A DNA stretch of 64,000 nucleotides. Source: Spirometra erinaceieuropaei. Taxonomy: Eukaryota > Platyhelminthes > Cestoda > Diphyllobothriidea > Diphyllobothriidae. The position numbers and the translations under genes were made by a program. Every line of letters starts with the position of its first letter. Position 1 is the first letter of the stretch. The notes beneath the pieces were generated by a model that was given only the letters and a program-made list of their open reading frames with translations, had not been told where the DNA came from and ran no database searches. Shown one piece after another: positions 60,201 through 62,046 of the stretch. Where the stretch lies: positions 467,589 to 531,588 of the forward strand of contig CACRXP010000157.1 in NCBI GenBank assembly GCA_902702965.1. Direction: 5' to 3'.

Positions 60201-62046
60201 TCTTTTTGGGCGAAAGAACTTTGTAGGTTGAAATGCAGCATCATAATTCGTTGGATTCATACAATGCTCTAGAATTGTTGCAAATTTTCTGTGGTTAAAA
60301 TCTAAGAAAACGCAGGTCTCCTTATCCTTGTTACTGGTGCATATGTTCTGAAATAATTTTGCCAGTGTTATACAGATATCTCGCAGTATGAATGTTAGGG
60401 GAGTGTTGCCCTAGGGCCTTTTACATTGCGGCTCGCGTGTGTCCGTACTTCCCTATGTAACAGATAATGAACGGGGCACGTGCAAACTCTCTACCTCAGC
60501 CTTGTTGTCGTTCGACATCTTCACTAGTTATTTGAGGCACGTTGGCTCTACCTGAGTAAATAAACGTTTGGACCCAGTTTCTTCAGCCAGGCGCACGTTG
60601 TTCAACAAGCAGAGAGCGCTGTCTCTATCTATCTATCTCTTATCTACGCGTATGCATCACACGGTGACACATTTAACTGACAGCTCTAGTGGTTCTGACA
60701 GCAGTGTCTTGGAGCTGCTCTCCGATGGAAAGGCGTCACATTCAAATATGCCCGCAGCTCTCCAGAGCTTTTCTGGAGATCATCAGGGGAGACGTCAGCT
60801 GATGGACTGTGTGTCAAGTCACAGGTTTAAGGAAGTTGAGTAGGGTACTAAATAACGCTCCGCGTCCAAAAGCTTTAAAGATTCATGAAGCTGTGACTCC
60901 AGATGAGAAGAAGGAGACACACTGCAGCTGGAGGACAAGCTTTAAGCGCCTGGGATTTCGGATTCACTCTCGAATCCATCACCAAAGACATAATCAGATC
61001 AGGGTTCGACTGGGAATCAGAGTGTTGATCCAGAACGTCGAGGGCGTAAAGTTTTTCTTCCAGCGATCACGACTCCTCCCTCGTGACTGCTCCCTGTAAC
61101 TCGCATCTTTGCTTCTGTCGACAGTCCCGATGCCAGTTCTGTCAGTATGTGTCAAACCGCAGGAAGTTTTTTAGAATTATCTAAACTAAGGCTCACACTA
61201 CTTCTTAATTAAGGGACTTTCGAGCATAGAAGCGGAAGTAAGATGTTCCGACTTAGTCAGCATTTCAATACGCCTGAGTGTGGAGAGTGCACATGTGGGC
61301 ATATCTGCTCATAACTGAACTAGTTTGCTTACACAACAGAATTTTTTAGCCTTCTGGGTCGGCCCCCTGGTAGTTATTTGGCATGTCGATCGTGTCGGCT
61401 CCAGTTTTCTGTCTACGCCTTAGTTTCGCTAGACACAGGCACACACACAAGTACACAGAAGCAGCTCTCTCTCTAGGATGTCTCGGTGCATACGTCGATG
61501 CCGTTTGCCTCATGATGTGTGCATCACGGACTTGTGACTATCAGATAGCACATATTCCTCTGTTCATGGAAGGCAGTCGTCGAAGTTTAAAAAAAATACA
61601 CTGTTGCAAACACTAAGCCTAACGCATAGTATTCAAAAAGCAGTTCCCTTGGCATATAGCCCCACTCCTCGAAACTGGCACAGCGTCCTAGATGTTGCCC
61701 AGTCGGCACAGAAGCCCAGAGACCATCTGAAACGACAGACTGGGAGGCGCTCAGGTCGGCTTGAGCTGAGGATTTACAACCGGCGCTAGAGTACGCTTGT
61801 TCATACGGTAGGAGCCCCACTATTTGTAAATGCTCACAACCAATGTGCGCGGTTGGGCTGTTAGCACAAATTTCAAATGAGGATCTACCTCATTTTCAAA
61901 CTTTGACCTCACTCGTCTGTGCACAATCACTAACTTTTGCCTTTTTAGACTTTGCAGACATATGGTGGAATCTACCGATGCTTAGGGGAATTTTCGTGAA
62001 TGGGCGGCCCCTGTACTCGACCAAATCCGAGCTAGAAACATTTTAA
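10388..62046 (+). CDS. Gene model: neurexin/axotactin-like LamG-EGF protein, 21 exons, 5' partial
   Basis: This is the join of the 21 exons listed separately. Every junction has AG/GT borders and matching phases (in order of exon ends: 1,0,0,0,2,0,2,1,0,1,0,0,1,1,0,1,1,1,0,1, then stop). The product is about 2,363 residues: weak LamG-like region, LamG, LamG, Cys/EGF-like, LamG, LamG, 22 EGFs, LamG, EGF, LamG. Alternating LamG and EGF domains are known from neurexins, CNTNAP/neurexin-IV and insect axotactin, which act outside the cell in synapse, septate-junction or axon-glia adhesion. The EGFs carry the neurexin-like CDC..TGY.G..C ending. No signal peptide is visible because the start lies upstream, and no membrane helix follows the last LamG, so a secreted axotactin-like form is inferred. 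An extracellular matrix LamG/EGF protein is the alternative. The exon chain is well supported; the orthology is not settled. Confidence 0.85.
10709..12050. other. Intron 1, first part: nothing recognised
   Basis: Sequence after the exon 1 donor with no recognisable element. An open frame on the minus strand (10670-11113) overlaps exon 1 and is best explained as chance. Confidence 0.4.
12056..12844 (-). mobile_element. Merlin-type (IS1016/ISXO2) DNA transposon, internally deleted
   Basis: The ends form terminal inverted repeats of about 34 bp: 12056-12089 starts GTAACAATCGGGAGATGACA, and the reverse complement of 12811-12844 starts GTAACGATCGGGAGATGGCA. Between them the minus strand carries the C-terminal half of an ISXO2-like DDE transposase (see 12306-12703). 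The N-terminal half is missing, so this is a deletion derivative. Flanks (GCCTATGTG and GGCTACGTG) could be a diverged 9-bp target duplication. Merlin elements are known from flatworms, among other animals. A second element with the same ends lies at 33246-34178. Confidence 0.75.
12306..12703 (-). pseudogene. ISXO2-like DDE transposase fragment (Merlin)
   Basis: The frame 12703-12380 reads SVITKWVAKGSIVITDEWEV, then HFSVTHSKNFKDPTTGRHTN followed by VIEAYWSILKRKL. ITDEW carries the middle catalytic Asp and NVIEAYW the catalytic Glu of the ISXO2 (IS1595/IS1016) DDE domain. Upstream on the minus strand the same protein is continued in a frame reading VGMCDTSRRKALFE, then a stop and VYDRSW, with a probable frameshift before it (VLWVV). 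The N-terminal region and first catalytic Asp are not identifiable. It is an inactive relic. Confidence 0.8.
13095..13292 (-). repeat. Inverted copy of the 8960-9175 repeat
   Basis: The reverse complement matches 8960-9175 over about 190 bp, including GGCAACTATTT, CCGCGCATTCCCAAT and CAGGTGGGGCTACATAACC. It ends in CCCTAA-like units at 13272-13300. The two copies lie 4 kb apart, one before exon 1 and one in intron 1. Confidence 0.65.
13442..13500 (-). repeat. Decayed hammerhead-like motif
   Basis: On the minus strand GACTCGAAACGTCAGGC is intact (13457-13473), but the CTGATGA box is altered and helix II is imperfect. It belongs with the motif at 3494-3557. Confidence 0.35.
13725..14095 (+). 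pseudogene. Penelope-like reverse transcriptase N-terminal fragment
   Basis: One frame reads FIASYDSVLRQTGATDEANN, then PLRHQISSLLKSHRK; after a frame break, LRDLKANTEIVIPPADKGSS follows (about 14000-14055). The run 'L..LKa...IVI.PADKG' just before the palm domain is characteristic of Penelope-like reverse transcriptases. The catalytic YADD-type region is absent. Frame breaks and a stop show it is a dead fragment. Confidence 0.65.
14100..14790. other. Intron 1, last part: nothing recognised
   Basis: No element was recognised. Overlapping open frames on the minus strand (14025-14467) have no family features. Confidence 0.35.
14798..15519 (+). CDS. Exon 2: divergent LamG-like region and start of LamG domain
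   Basis: The acceptor is TTCGCAG ending at 14797 and the donor is GTTGGT at 15520. The split codon with exon 1 makes Asp. It encodes 240 full codons. The first part (EFYLRFGFLYLEDV, then RVHLLTLTS, FDWITVSVSV, TGEVDLIVES) has the strand pattern of a degenerate LamG fold. A low-complexity acidic linker follows (EEDLQLEEKEVEEYGDG, about 15238-15285). From about 15340 a clear LamG begins with SIISFEDASSFVRYDF and continues IEFVIPKGVTSGLLWFVED. It ends in phase 0 in the middle of a beta sheet, and exons 3 and 4 complete that domain. Confidence 0.85.
15680..16108 (+). other. Unexplained open frame with possible cassette-exon borders
   Basis: A 180-codon open frame (15671-16213) lies in intron 2. 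AG at 15678-15679 and GTGAGT at 16109 would frame a 429-bp, phase 0-0 cassette of 143 codons that fits between exons 2 (phase 0) and 3 (phase 0). The protein is basic (RYIYRVYRRVAVSEAGER) with no motif I recognise, and inserting it would interrupt the LamG domain. It is more likely chance or an old element than an exon. Confidence 0.15.
16378..17126. mobile_element. Fold-back/MITE element, family A
   Basis: The left arm (16387-16602) and the reverse complement of the right arm (16908-17114) match over about 210 bp: both begin GCTAACTCATG.TATGTCAACC and run through CTTCTTTCC to ATGACTACTTATGTAGCA. Between the arms is an AT-rich core of about 300 bp without a coding frame. Such long arms make it a fold-back type or long-TIR MITE. 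Other copies lie at 49920-50910 and 52890-53790. Confidence 0.7.
17283..17680 (-). mobile_element. SINE family 1 dimer flanked by 16-bp target duplication
   Basis: A full SINE (17283-17596) is followed by a second, truncated unit (17599-17680), both starting ..ATTACCGACAAAGACAAGGG. The pair is bordered by identical direct repeats AAACACTCTGTAGTAT at 17267-17282 and 17681-17696, a clean target-site duplication. The tRNA-like part (about 17375-17452, minus strand) has TGGCCCGGTGAGTAGAGGC and GGTCGCGAGTTCGAGGC as A- and B-boxes. It shows that the dimer moved as one unit. Confidence 0.8.
17700..18570. other. Intron 2, last part: nothing recognised
   Basis: No element or exon recognised before the exon 3 acceptor. 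Confidence 0.35.
18575..18715 (+). CDS. Exon 3: LamG central part
   Basis: This is a 141-bp, phase 0-0 exon with acceptor CCCCTGCAG ending at 18574 and donor GTAAGG at 18716. It encodes 47 residues from DSRLYYKYIKLDQ to HKLIVHRINDL. The last part matches the LamG strand motif normally written as 'W H . V . v . R . . . . l', here with Lys-Leu-Ile-Val-His-Arg. It joins the half LamG of exon 2 to exon 4 without changing frame. No stop occurs in the chosen frame, and the intron on each side is about 3 kb. Confidence 0.85.
18955..19285 (-). mobile_element. Hammerhead-bearing retroelement end (copy inverted to 46990-47340)
   Basis: The reverse complement shares long matches with 46990-47340: AACACGGGTGATGA, CGGCCATCAAGCAATTAGC, AAATACTGCAAATTCC and TTCCAGCGATCGC. 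Between them lies a decayed hammerhead (18988-19045, minus): CTGATGATGGATT is intact, but GAAAC is changed to CAAAG. A third fragment is at 49105-49210. The family could be the pseudo-LTR of a Penelope-like element or a non-autonomous retrozyme. Confidence 0.55.
19290..20280. other. Intron 3: nothing recognised
   Basis: No exon or named element. Minus-strand open frame 19951-20382 (143 codons) shows no family motif. Confidence 0.35.
20284..20985. repeat. Two direct copies of a ~200-bp repeat
   Basis: The segment around 20284-20515 and the segment around 20770-20985 share the order GCAAGTCTAC, CTATAAACTAAATC, GTGGGGCACACGGTGGACAT (copy 2: GTGGAGCGCACGGTTGACAT) and CGGCAACGA. It is an old tandem-like duplication or two insertions of one family. 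Short minus-strand frames inside it have no recognisable product. Confidence 0.6.
21225..21560. mobile_element. Diverged tRNA-like SINE sequences
   Basis: GGTAGCTCAGTGGGTATGGCG (21228-21248) looks like a tRNA A-box on the plus strand. The segment 21463-21545, GACCACTGGAGTTGCGGGTT and ACCGGAATATACAAAATTAG, resembles the minus-strand SINE family 1. Both are strongly diverged. Confidence 0.35.
21674..21712. repeat. Short telomere-like tract
   Basis: GGTTGGGGTTAGGGGTCAGG and following units resemble degenerate TTAGGG repeats like those at 8886-8985. Confidence 0.5.
21956..22117 (+). CDS. Exon 4: LamG C-terminal part
   Basis: The acceptor is a long pyrimidine tract followed by TGTAG ending at 21955; the donor is GTAAGT at 22118. 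It is a 162-bp phase 0-0 exon of 54 codons. The protein has LRLTINKLPAVEKAVSER and then VGAQVYLGGTEDAS, the 'lyvGG' strand typical of LamG, then NFQGKVAS, a variant of the final 'F.GCi..v' strand in which the cysteine is missing. This closes the LamG that begins in exon 2. The absence of the usual disulfide cysteine at the end of the domain is notable. Confidence 0.87.
22118..23270. other. Intron 4, first part: nothing recognised
   Basis: A C-rich stretch follows the exon 4 donor. No exon or named element. Confidence 0.35.
23280..23480 (-). mobile_element. tRNA-derived SINE, family 2
   Basis: On the minus strand 23470-23390 reads CCTCGTAGCTCAAGTGGTTA with GAGC (A-box) and GCTCGAATCCCAC (B-box), and GCCTC near the start can pair with GAGGC at the end, as in a tRNA acceptor stem. 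The body continues with CAGTTGGGTCACTATGAATT. The same body recurs at 23635-23680 and, diverged, at 58250-58660. Confidence 0.6.
24270..25080 (-). pseudogene. Tc1/mariner transposase pseudogene
   Basis: From 25080 the frame reads YERMRKLAMKGFSREYLASI then FNTSLITLWRI, a helix-turn-helix DNA-binding start. Around 24640-24600 YFCDEILFLDES holds the first catalytic Asp. After a frameshift come TINGKLLVSIEKDVFDYND and DADWIP, and after another shift IIFHDNAPAHRS (about 24420-24385), with the second catalytic Asp in the classical HDNAPAH motif. Frameshifts and stops make it inactive. No clear terminal repeats were found. Confidence 0.8.
25085..25837. other. Intron 4, last part; possible fold-back right end near 25590-25615
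   Basis: CATGACATTTCGTGAGTTAG and the following CCATCTACTGTAGG match the right terminus of fold-back family A. The rest holds nothing I recognise. Confidence 0.35.
25838..26160 (+). CDS. Exon 5: linker and start of second clear LamG
   Basis: The acceptor is CTGTTAATCTCAG ending at 25837 and the donor is GTGAGT at 26161. The exon runs phase 0 to phase 2. The first half is a linker (QVSLHGRRDDQVDLMGIL, then PTSSSRSYAGITLSR). The second half is a LamG opening: VVRFDTWDFSVYRSFEIDFR, then EPNGVLFFV. The opening 'v.F......s..i.f.frT..pnGvL.f' pattern is well matched. A SINE begins only about 60 bp after the donor (26219), so the repeat sits very close to the splice site. Confidence 0.88.
26219..26425 (-). 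mobile_element. SINE family 1 copy
   Basis: Begins ATTATCGACAAAGACAAGGG. The tRNA-like part on the minus strand has CGTGGCTCAATGGTTCAAGG and GGTCGCGAGTTCGAATC, close to the A- and B-box consensus. It starts about 60 bp inside the intron after exon 5. Confidence 0.7.
26430..26625 (+). mobile_element. SINE family 1 copy, opposite orientation
   Basis: CACACCTCGGGGTTCGGGAT, AGCCAGAAATGACCATTCC, GTCTTTGCCGGTAATGTC and GTCGCTGTGCGGCCGCTG match the SINE read on the plus strand. Together with 26219-26425 it forms an inverted pair. Confidence 0.65.
26640..27070 (-). pseudogene. Penelope-like C-terminus and 3' end
   Basis: The minus frame reads LSQVATHTLETRHKFARDKT, GREFLDVIYSDDSCINRRID and TNLKENGR. 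It equals the region downstream of the GIY-YIG domain in the plus-strand copy at 27655-27925. The 3' part has CTGACGACGACATGGGAAG, AATAAAGTTTGTTC and a tail ending in TA repeats near 26640. It is arranged head to head with the plus-strand copy that follows. Confidence 0.7.
27362..28072 (+). pseudogene. Penelope-like element 3' part with GIY-YIG endonuclease
   Basis: The frame at 27362-27655 includes VGYLDKMEEVYKILCGTFNA and then VYCGQTGKSASSCLHKHKLA. VYKI.C....VY.GQTG.S...rl..Hk is the GIY-YIG endonuclease fold used by Penelope-like retroelements; the usual Arg after the motif is degraded. After a stop the same frame continues TEKTGHNFSSDKTRTDGSCP, YSDDSCINRRVDLDILYTN and a stop at 27923-27925. 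The 3' tail ends in a long TA repeat (28038-28072). It is inactive. Confidence 0.75.
28038..28072. repeat. (TA)n microsatellite at PLE 3' end
   Basis: About 17 uninterrupted TA units at the end of the PLE remnant. The other PLE 3' ends here (4675-4690, 5180-5195, 26635-26645) also finish in TA-rich runs, so it is probably part of the element. Confidence 0.85.
28190..28262 (-). mobile_element. SINE family 1 fragment
   Basis: ACCAACAAAGACAAGGGAGA followed by CTGGAGTGGACATTTCTGGC is the terminal segment of family 1. The tRNA part is missing. Confidence 0.6.
28480..28690 (+). pseudogene. Penelope-like C-terminal fragment
   Basis: ACTGGACACAACTTCC, TCATGCATCAGTCGACATACC and ACCTCAAGAAACTGGAAGAG correspond to the TGHNF, SCINR and NLKENGR stretches of the copy at 27655-27850. 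The frame is broken. Confidence 0.55.
28700..30988. other. Intron 5, rest: no recognised gene
   Basis: The part 29040-29680 is GC-rich with an open minus frame (29181-29678, 165 codons) and sequence such as AATAAATTGC that could belong to a solo LTR, but I could not find paired ends. The rest is unremarkable. Confidence 0.35.
30989..31169 (+). CDS. Exon 6: LamG middle
   Basis: The acceptor is TCTTATCTTCCAG ending at 30988; the donor is GTGAGT at 31170. One base completes the Val codon left by exon 5, and the exon ends in phase 0 after 60 codons. The product includes DFVCVELFDGNVYFVYGIG, the LamG 'd...ieL.dG.v.f.y..G' strand pair, followed by TGTAHRVYVERTPEHRFI, the 'W h . v . . . R' strand in variant form. 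It is followed by a very short 125-bp intron, unlike the kilobase introns upstream. Confidence 0.88.
31295..31488 (+). CDS. Exon 7: LamG end
   Basis: The acceptor AG ends at 31294 (GAATGCAAG) behind a moderate pyrimidine tract, so it is the weakest acceptor of the chain. The donor is GTAAGT at 31489. It runs phase 0 to 2 with 64 full codons. It encodes VKYNGMEVDVDQGTSAHQ, SSYTYIGSIDQP (the LamG 'l.iGg' strand, with Ser replacing one Gly) and NFAGCINSIRINDDKFLD, a canonical 'F.GCi..v.in...l' ending with the conserved cysteine. It closes the LamG begun in exon 5. Confidence 0.88.
31590..31810 (+). CDS. Exon 8: cysteine-rich, degenerate EGF-like module
   Basis: The acceptor is CTTCTATGCAG ending at 31589 and the donor is GTGCGT at 31811. 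It runs phase 2 to 1 with 73 full codons. The protein has cysteines in CKAPDPRCTRKICGGGQC and in FACDCSASDKTF, with a last one in EVCNR. C..C.gG.C....CdC matches an EGF core, but spacing is irregular and the terminal G..C of a standard EGF is replaced by a long insert (REGVEDIRRSE). It sits between two LamG domains, where neurexins and CNTNAPs place an EGF, which supports the EGF-like reading. Confidence 0.83.
31906..32147 (+). CDS. Exon 9: LamG start
   Basis: The acceptor is a C-rich tract with CATTTAG ending at 31905; the donor is GTAATG at 32148. It runs phase 1 to 0 with 80 codons plus a split Asp. It starts SPVVQFDGETVVLLDFERQ and continues DIDIQFRTKSPDAPIF and RVDLQAGRIKVTTN. These are the first beta strands of a LamG domain ('v.f.g......f......d i.i.frT.....'). 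Only 95 bp of intron separate it from exon 8, so exons 6-10 form a compact cluster. Confidence 0.87.
32227..32338 (+). CDS. Exon 10: LamG core strand
   Basis: The acceptor is CTCCTATTTTAG ending at 32226; the donor is GTGAGG at 32339. It is 112 bp, phase 0 to 1. It encodes SFTLDSIPLNDDQWHTLRLR followed by AQHLYISVDNRNEKK. The tract DDQWHTLRLRR...LYISVDN is a near-perfect LamG signature (D..WH.v...R....l.vD). It is the clearest single piece of evidence that this gene is a LamG protein. Confidence 0.9.
32339..33240. other. Intron 10, first part: nothing recognised
   Basis: Includes a short direct repeat GATCACCTAGGGT at 32649-32672. A minus-strand frame at 32941-33270 (109 codons) has no recognisable family. 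Confidence 0.35.
33246..34178. mobile_element. TIR element with internal ~123-bp tandem repeats
   Basis: The left end 33246-33277 starts GTAACAATCGGGAGAGGGCA and the right end, reversed from 34178, starts GTAACAATCGGGAGAAGTCA. These are the same termini as the Merlin-type element at 12056-12844. Inside there is no transposase but a degenerate tandem array whose landmark GATCGC recurs at 33543, 33635, 33757, 33881, 34003 and (as GATCGG) 34127, that is, mostly every 122-124 bp. It is a non-autonomous element carrying a minisatellite. It ends about 115 bp before exon 11. Confidence 0.7.
33420..34140. repeat. Degenerate tandem array, period about 123 bp
   Basis: Each unit has a segment like GTTGCGAAACGATCGCCGTA followed by GACC, an AACC/TTCC-rich middle, and ATGCGGCTTAATATGTGG-like sequence with a CGCA.TAGTC segment before it. 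About six units are visible; the first is shorter (92 bp). Confidence 0.65.
34295..34695 (+). CDS. Exon 11: end of one LamG and start of the next
   Basis: The acceptor is CTTCCTTCTGCAG ending at 34294; the donor is GTAAGT at 34696. It runs phase 1 to 0 with 133 codons. The first half, QIAQQIYVGGQAPADYAPP and KFVGEMRNFYWNQYD, ends the LamG of exons 9-10 ('l.iGG...', 'f.G...n...n'). After a linker (TPRLELPDFPSWPREPTYS) a new LamG starts with LQWATLNQPL and then MWIVEFKTQYDGVLLH. Two neighbouring LamG domains therefore share one exon. A TIR element with tandem repeats ends about 115 bp upstream. Confidence 0.88.
34696..36170. other. Intron 11, first part: nothing recognised
   Basis: AT-rich sequence without exon or named element. 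Confidence 0.35.
36174..36262. repeat. (CTA)n trinucleotide microsatellite
   Basis: About 30 perfect CTA units, with imperfect CTA/ACC/ATA triplets continuing to about 36420. It creates artificial poly-Tyr, poly-Thr, poly-Ser and poly-Val frames that are not genes. Such a long perfect tract is expected to vary in length between individuals. Confidence 0.97.
36781..36996 (+). CDS. Exon 12: LamG core
   Basis: The acceptor is GTCTGCTGTCACAG ending at 36780; the donor is GTAGGT at 36997. It is a 216-bp, phase 0-0 exon of 72 codons. It encodes FSLIILKGRLHFVYSVGG, then NVADNNWHRVSFGIDRVKG and FILLLDD. The DNNWHRV...R......lD pattern is a strong LamG signature. The exon is visibly GC-rich next to the AT-rich intron sequence on either side. 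Confidence 0.9.
36997..38521. other. Intron 12: nothing recognised apart from a poly-C run
   Basis: A run of 17 C lies at 38054-38070. A minus frame at 37543-37875 (110 codons) is hydrophobic and unrecognised. Confidence 0.4.
38522..38795 (+). CDS. Exon 13: LamG end and spacer to EGF block
   Basis: The acceptor is CTTCATGCTCACAG ending at 38521; the donor is GTAGGG at 38796. It runs phase 0 to 1 with 91 codons. It has TLTFHFGGVENKWREIYN (the 'l.fGG' strand), an insert, and AISGCIGGFSSRADRFNIDL, matching the LamG final strand with its cysteine ('F.GCi.....n...i.l'). A short spacer with a further Cys (QLVRGYCRG) leads to the EGF block. Confidence 0.88.
38796..40099. other. Intron 13: telomere-like tract and an unexplained minus frame
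   Basis: GATTAGGG/GTTAGG-type units occur at 38978-39052. The minus frame at 39124-39555 (143 codons, with NNHFGIVYYEGHKYACTVTR) has no family I can name and could be an old element fragment. Confidence 0.35.
40100..42586 (+). CDS. Exon 14: 22 tandem neurexin-type EGF repeats in one exon
   Basis: The acceptor is TTCTCTATTCAG ending at 40099; the donor is GTAAGT at 42587. The exon is 2,487 bp, phase 1 to 1, open for 828 codons. I count 22 EGF-like repeats from the first Cys at 40111 to the last at 42579, each about 37 residues (111 bp). The pattern is C(4)C.NGG.C.......CDC..TGY.G.RC....: six cysteines per unit. Calcium-binding cbEGF motifs and the usual Asp/Asn hydroxylation consensus are not apparent. 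Repeats 8-11 (units at 40906, 41017, 41128 and 41239) are almost identical, so they are recent duplicates; the outer repeats are divergent. The opposite strand also has long open frames here, but they are by-products of the biased codon pattern. Confidence 0.95.
40906..41349 (+). repeat. Four near-identical 111-bp coding repeats (EGF 8-11)
   Basis: Unit starts at 40906, 41017, 41128 and 41239 are spaced exactly 111 bp. Each encodes C.PGYC.NNGVCRIEGG and RPVCDCRN.GY.G.RC; the protein units differ at only a few positions. The DNA is also highly similar, including silent sites, unlike the rest of the EGF block. This points to recent tandem duplication or gene conversion. Confidence 0.9.
42587..44468. 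other. Intron 14: nothing recognised
   Basis: No exon or named element recognised. Confidence 0.35.
44469..44641 (+). CDS. Exon 15: LamG start after EGF block
   Basis: The acceptor is CTTCCTAACTGTAG ending at 44468; the donor is GTGAGT at 44642. It runs phase 1 to 0 with 57 codons plus a split Asp. It encodes NGVYIDYDKTGYLVYNLV and then DNVTVGFKTYFQTGTILDFL. The 'n.t..f.T....G.ll...' strands open a LamG. The phase-1 entry from the EGF exon agrees with the phase-1 exit there, so the EGF exon is a symmetric (1-1) module. Confidence 0.88.
45225..45381 (+). CDS. Exon 16: LamG core
   Basis: The acceptor is TTGGTTTGTCGTAG ending at 45224; the donor is GTAAGT at 45382. It is 157 bp, phase 0 to 1, 52 codons. 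It encodes RDGRLVMDVNGAEYSYRPLV, then DGAYHLVNIERRGDSMVVTL with DNSEMV. 'l.dG.....' followed by 'DGaYHlV.ieR.g......lD' is the LamG core with Tyr in place of the usual Trp. Confidence 0.89.
45382..46735. other. Intron 16, first part: nothing recognised
   Basis: No exon or named element recognised. Confidence 0.35.
46742..46900 (+). mobile_element. tRNA-like SINE copy
   Basis: AGCCCGTGACTAAGTGGTTA followed by GAGCAATAGACTAATAACC has an A-box like SINE family 1 (GAGCCCGTGGCTCAGTGG), and AGTCTGAGATTGG stands at the B-box position in changed form. AACTAGAGATGGCCATCCC resembles the AGCCAGAAATGGCCATTCC body. Confidence 0.45.
46990..47340 (+). mobile_element. Hammerhead-bearing retroelement end, plus copy
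   Basis: It matches the reverse complement of 18955-19285: AACGCGGGTGATGA, CGGCCACCAAGCCATTAGC, AAATACTGCAAATTCC and TGTTCCAGCGATCGC. The hammerhead position (47243-47290) is decayed: CTCATGAAGGGTTCGAGTG keeps only part of the core and hairpin. An equivalent AATAAAGTTTG follows. Confidence 0.55.
47583..47678 (+). CDS. Exon 17: small LamG exon
   Basis: The acceptor is TCATATCCATAG ending at 47582; the donor is GTGAGT at 47679. It is only 96 bp and phase 1-1, so it could be skipped without changing frame. It encodes IINLRDGSITYSTLYVGANN and KSNIFRGAIG, the 'lyvGg......F.G.i' strands of LamG with Ala at the usual second Gly. A 115-bp intron separates it from exon 18, which completes the motif as GLYWNGRYP. 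Confidence 0.87.
47794..48024 (+). CDS. Exon 18: LamG end and single EGF
   Basis: The acceptor is CCATCGCTTAG ending at 47793; the donor is GTAAGT at 48025. It is phase 1-1 with 76 codons. It finishes the previous LamG (GLYWNGRYPIDEAKGG), then a linker, and from 47919 one EGF: CPPDFCFNGGIC with CDCRGSGWHGPRC. This EGF has the same pattern as the 22-repeat block, though it lies in a separate exon. An EGF between two LamG domains repeats the neurexin triplet order. Confidence 0.89.
48025..49100. other. Intron 18, first part: nothing recognised
   Basis: No exon or named element before the fragment at 49105. Confidence 0.35.
49105..49210 (+). mobile_element. Fragment of the hammerhead-bearing element
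   Basis: CAGATGGTCAAGCAATCATC followed by ACACCAACATC and GTGATAACATTGCAGCA match the segment at 19190-19275 (reverse complement). Only the first part of the family remains. Confidence 0.45.
49374..49549 (+). CDS. Exon 19: final LamG start
   Basis: The acceptor is CTGCGGCTTTAG ending at 49373; the donor is GTAAGT at 49550. It runs phase 1 to 0 with 58 codons plus a split Gln. It encodes SRGFIKSVEDNGAYVIIPI, then LDRMRVAFQTYLPDGPIARF and PDGKFYEIYM. 'l.v.F.T..pdG.i.....' matches the opening of a LamG in the same way as exon 15. Confidence 0.87.
49920..50910. mobile_element. Fold-back/MITE element, family A
   Basis: The left arm (49925-50140) begins GTGGCCTAACTCATGATATG. The right arm (50685-50905), reversed, begins GGTGGCTAACTCATGAAATG. 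They match along more than 200 bp, including CTTCTTTCCGGCTGCATGC. The AT-rich core contains ACATTCAGGGTTTCCAAACTGC, shared with 53255-53275. No coding frame. Confidence 0.7.
50991..51710 (+). mobile_element. PLE GIY-YIG fragment between 80-bp inverted arms
   Basis: 50991-51070 and the reverse complement of 51631-51710 agree at 71 of 80 positions by my count, both beginning AAGACAAAGTG.CGAGC.AA. Between them lies a Penelope-like C-terminus (see 51157-51560). The symmetrical arms are unusual for a retroelement fragment and could be pseudo-LTR pieces in inverted order or a chimeric element. It lies just 80 bp after a fold-back element. Confidence 0.6.
51157..51560 (+). pseudogene. Penelope-like GIY-YIG endonuclease domain
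   Basis: The frame reads CIHSFTFSCGAGYSGRTSLR, then LSKRIRVHLPAWLAKGESRR and SAIIAHAVD. 'CI..F.CSCGA.Y.GRT.R.LskRi.eH.PaWl' is a GIY-YIG core with its zinc-finger-like Cys pair. After one in-frame stop (51361-51363) it continues GHRVDPAEAFRVIYKVPSS and RLLATAEAAAIRLRKP, the normal ending. This is a different PLE lineage from the copies at 26640-28072. Confidence 0.75.
51720..52880. other. Intron 19 segment: possible LTR-like sequence, no gene
   Basis: The part 51880-52320 is C-rich with GCC triplets and has AATAAA at 52201-52206 in a setting that resembles an LTR. I could not find its paired ends or TG/CA borders. Confidence 0.3.
52890..53790. mobile_element. Fold-back family A, diverged copy
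   Basis: The left segment (AAGATGCCAACCGAAATTTT, TGTGTAGCATAATTTCAATA) and the right segment (TTTTGTCTAACATTTCATGG, with AATCCGACATCATATCATGA) correspond to the two arms of the family. The centre holds ACATTCAGGGTTTCAAAACTCC as in the 49920 copy. Confidence 0.5.
53820..53940 (+). mobile_element. SINE family 1 fragment
   Basis: GCGCCGATGTGCGGCTACTGG followed by GAGAGATAGTGCCTCGAGGC matches the region upstream of the A-box in family 1 (compare 17525-17590 reversed). The tRNA-like part is missing. Confidence 0.5.
54293..54458 (+). CDS. Exon 20: final LamG core
   Basis: The acceptor is TTGTTTATTATGCAG ending at 54292; the donor is GTAAGT at 54459. It is 166 bp, phase 0 to 1, 55 codons. It encodes KGQQVFVSMNNENIKLIS and then CDDGKMHVITMERKGNQYTW with HVDGHRTIFED. 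'DGkmHviTmeRkg......vDg' parallels exon 16 and is the LamG core with Met replacing Trp. A 7.5-kb intron follows, the longest I can define in the window. Confidence 0.87.
54459..58240. other. Intron 20, first part: no exon seen
   Basis: CCCTAA-type telomere-like units lie at 55448-55530. A CpG-rich island-like stretch with inverted CCAAT motifs lies at 55960-56290. AT-rich sequence follows with faint fold-back family A similarity near 57560-58240. No LamG exon was found. Confidence 0.4.
58250..58660. mobile_element. SINE family 2-like sequences
   Basis: CATTTGACCCATTTGTGAAAA, TGACAGACTTGAATAATTAA and TGGGTTCGAATGCCACCGAA resemble the body and B-box of the element at 23280-23480. Two diverged, partly opposed copies seem present. 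Confidence 0.4.
58665..60930. other. Intron 20, middle: nothing recognised
   Basis: A short fold-back end (ATTTTGGTTAGCTTTTCGTC at about 58680) and a small TCTA repeat (60622-60641). The frame at 59090-59434 is unrecognised. Confidence 0.35.
60935..60995 (-). repeat. Decayed hammerhead-like motif
   Basis: On the minus strand the helix II hairpin GGATTCGAGAGTGAATCC and GAAA are kept, but CTGATGA has become TTGGTGA and GAAACGTC has become GAAATCCC. It is a relative of the motif at 3494-3557. Confidence 0.4.
61949..62046 (+). CDS. Exon 21: LamG end with stop codon (probable terminal exon)
   Basis: The acceptor is a strong tract, CTTTTGCCTTTTTAG, ending at 61948. The phase-1 entry fits exon 20 and makes a Tyr. 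The 31 codons read FADIWWNLPMLRGIFVNG and then RPLYSTKSELETF before TAA at 62044-62046. The part IWWNLPMLRGIFVNGRPLY aligns with the LamG ending 'lyvGGlp..F.G...NGrpl', with Trp-Asn where Gly-Gly is usual. A second AG nine bases downstream would keep the frame. I see no AATAAA soon after the stop, so the gene may instead continue through an unseen donor or an alternative exon. Confidence 0.65.
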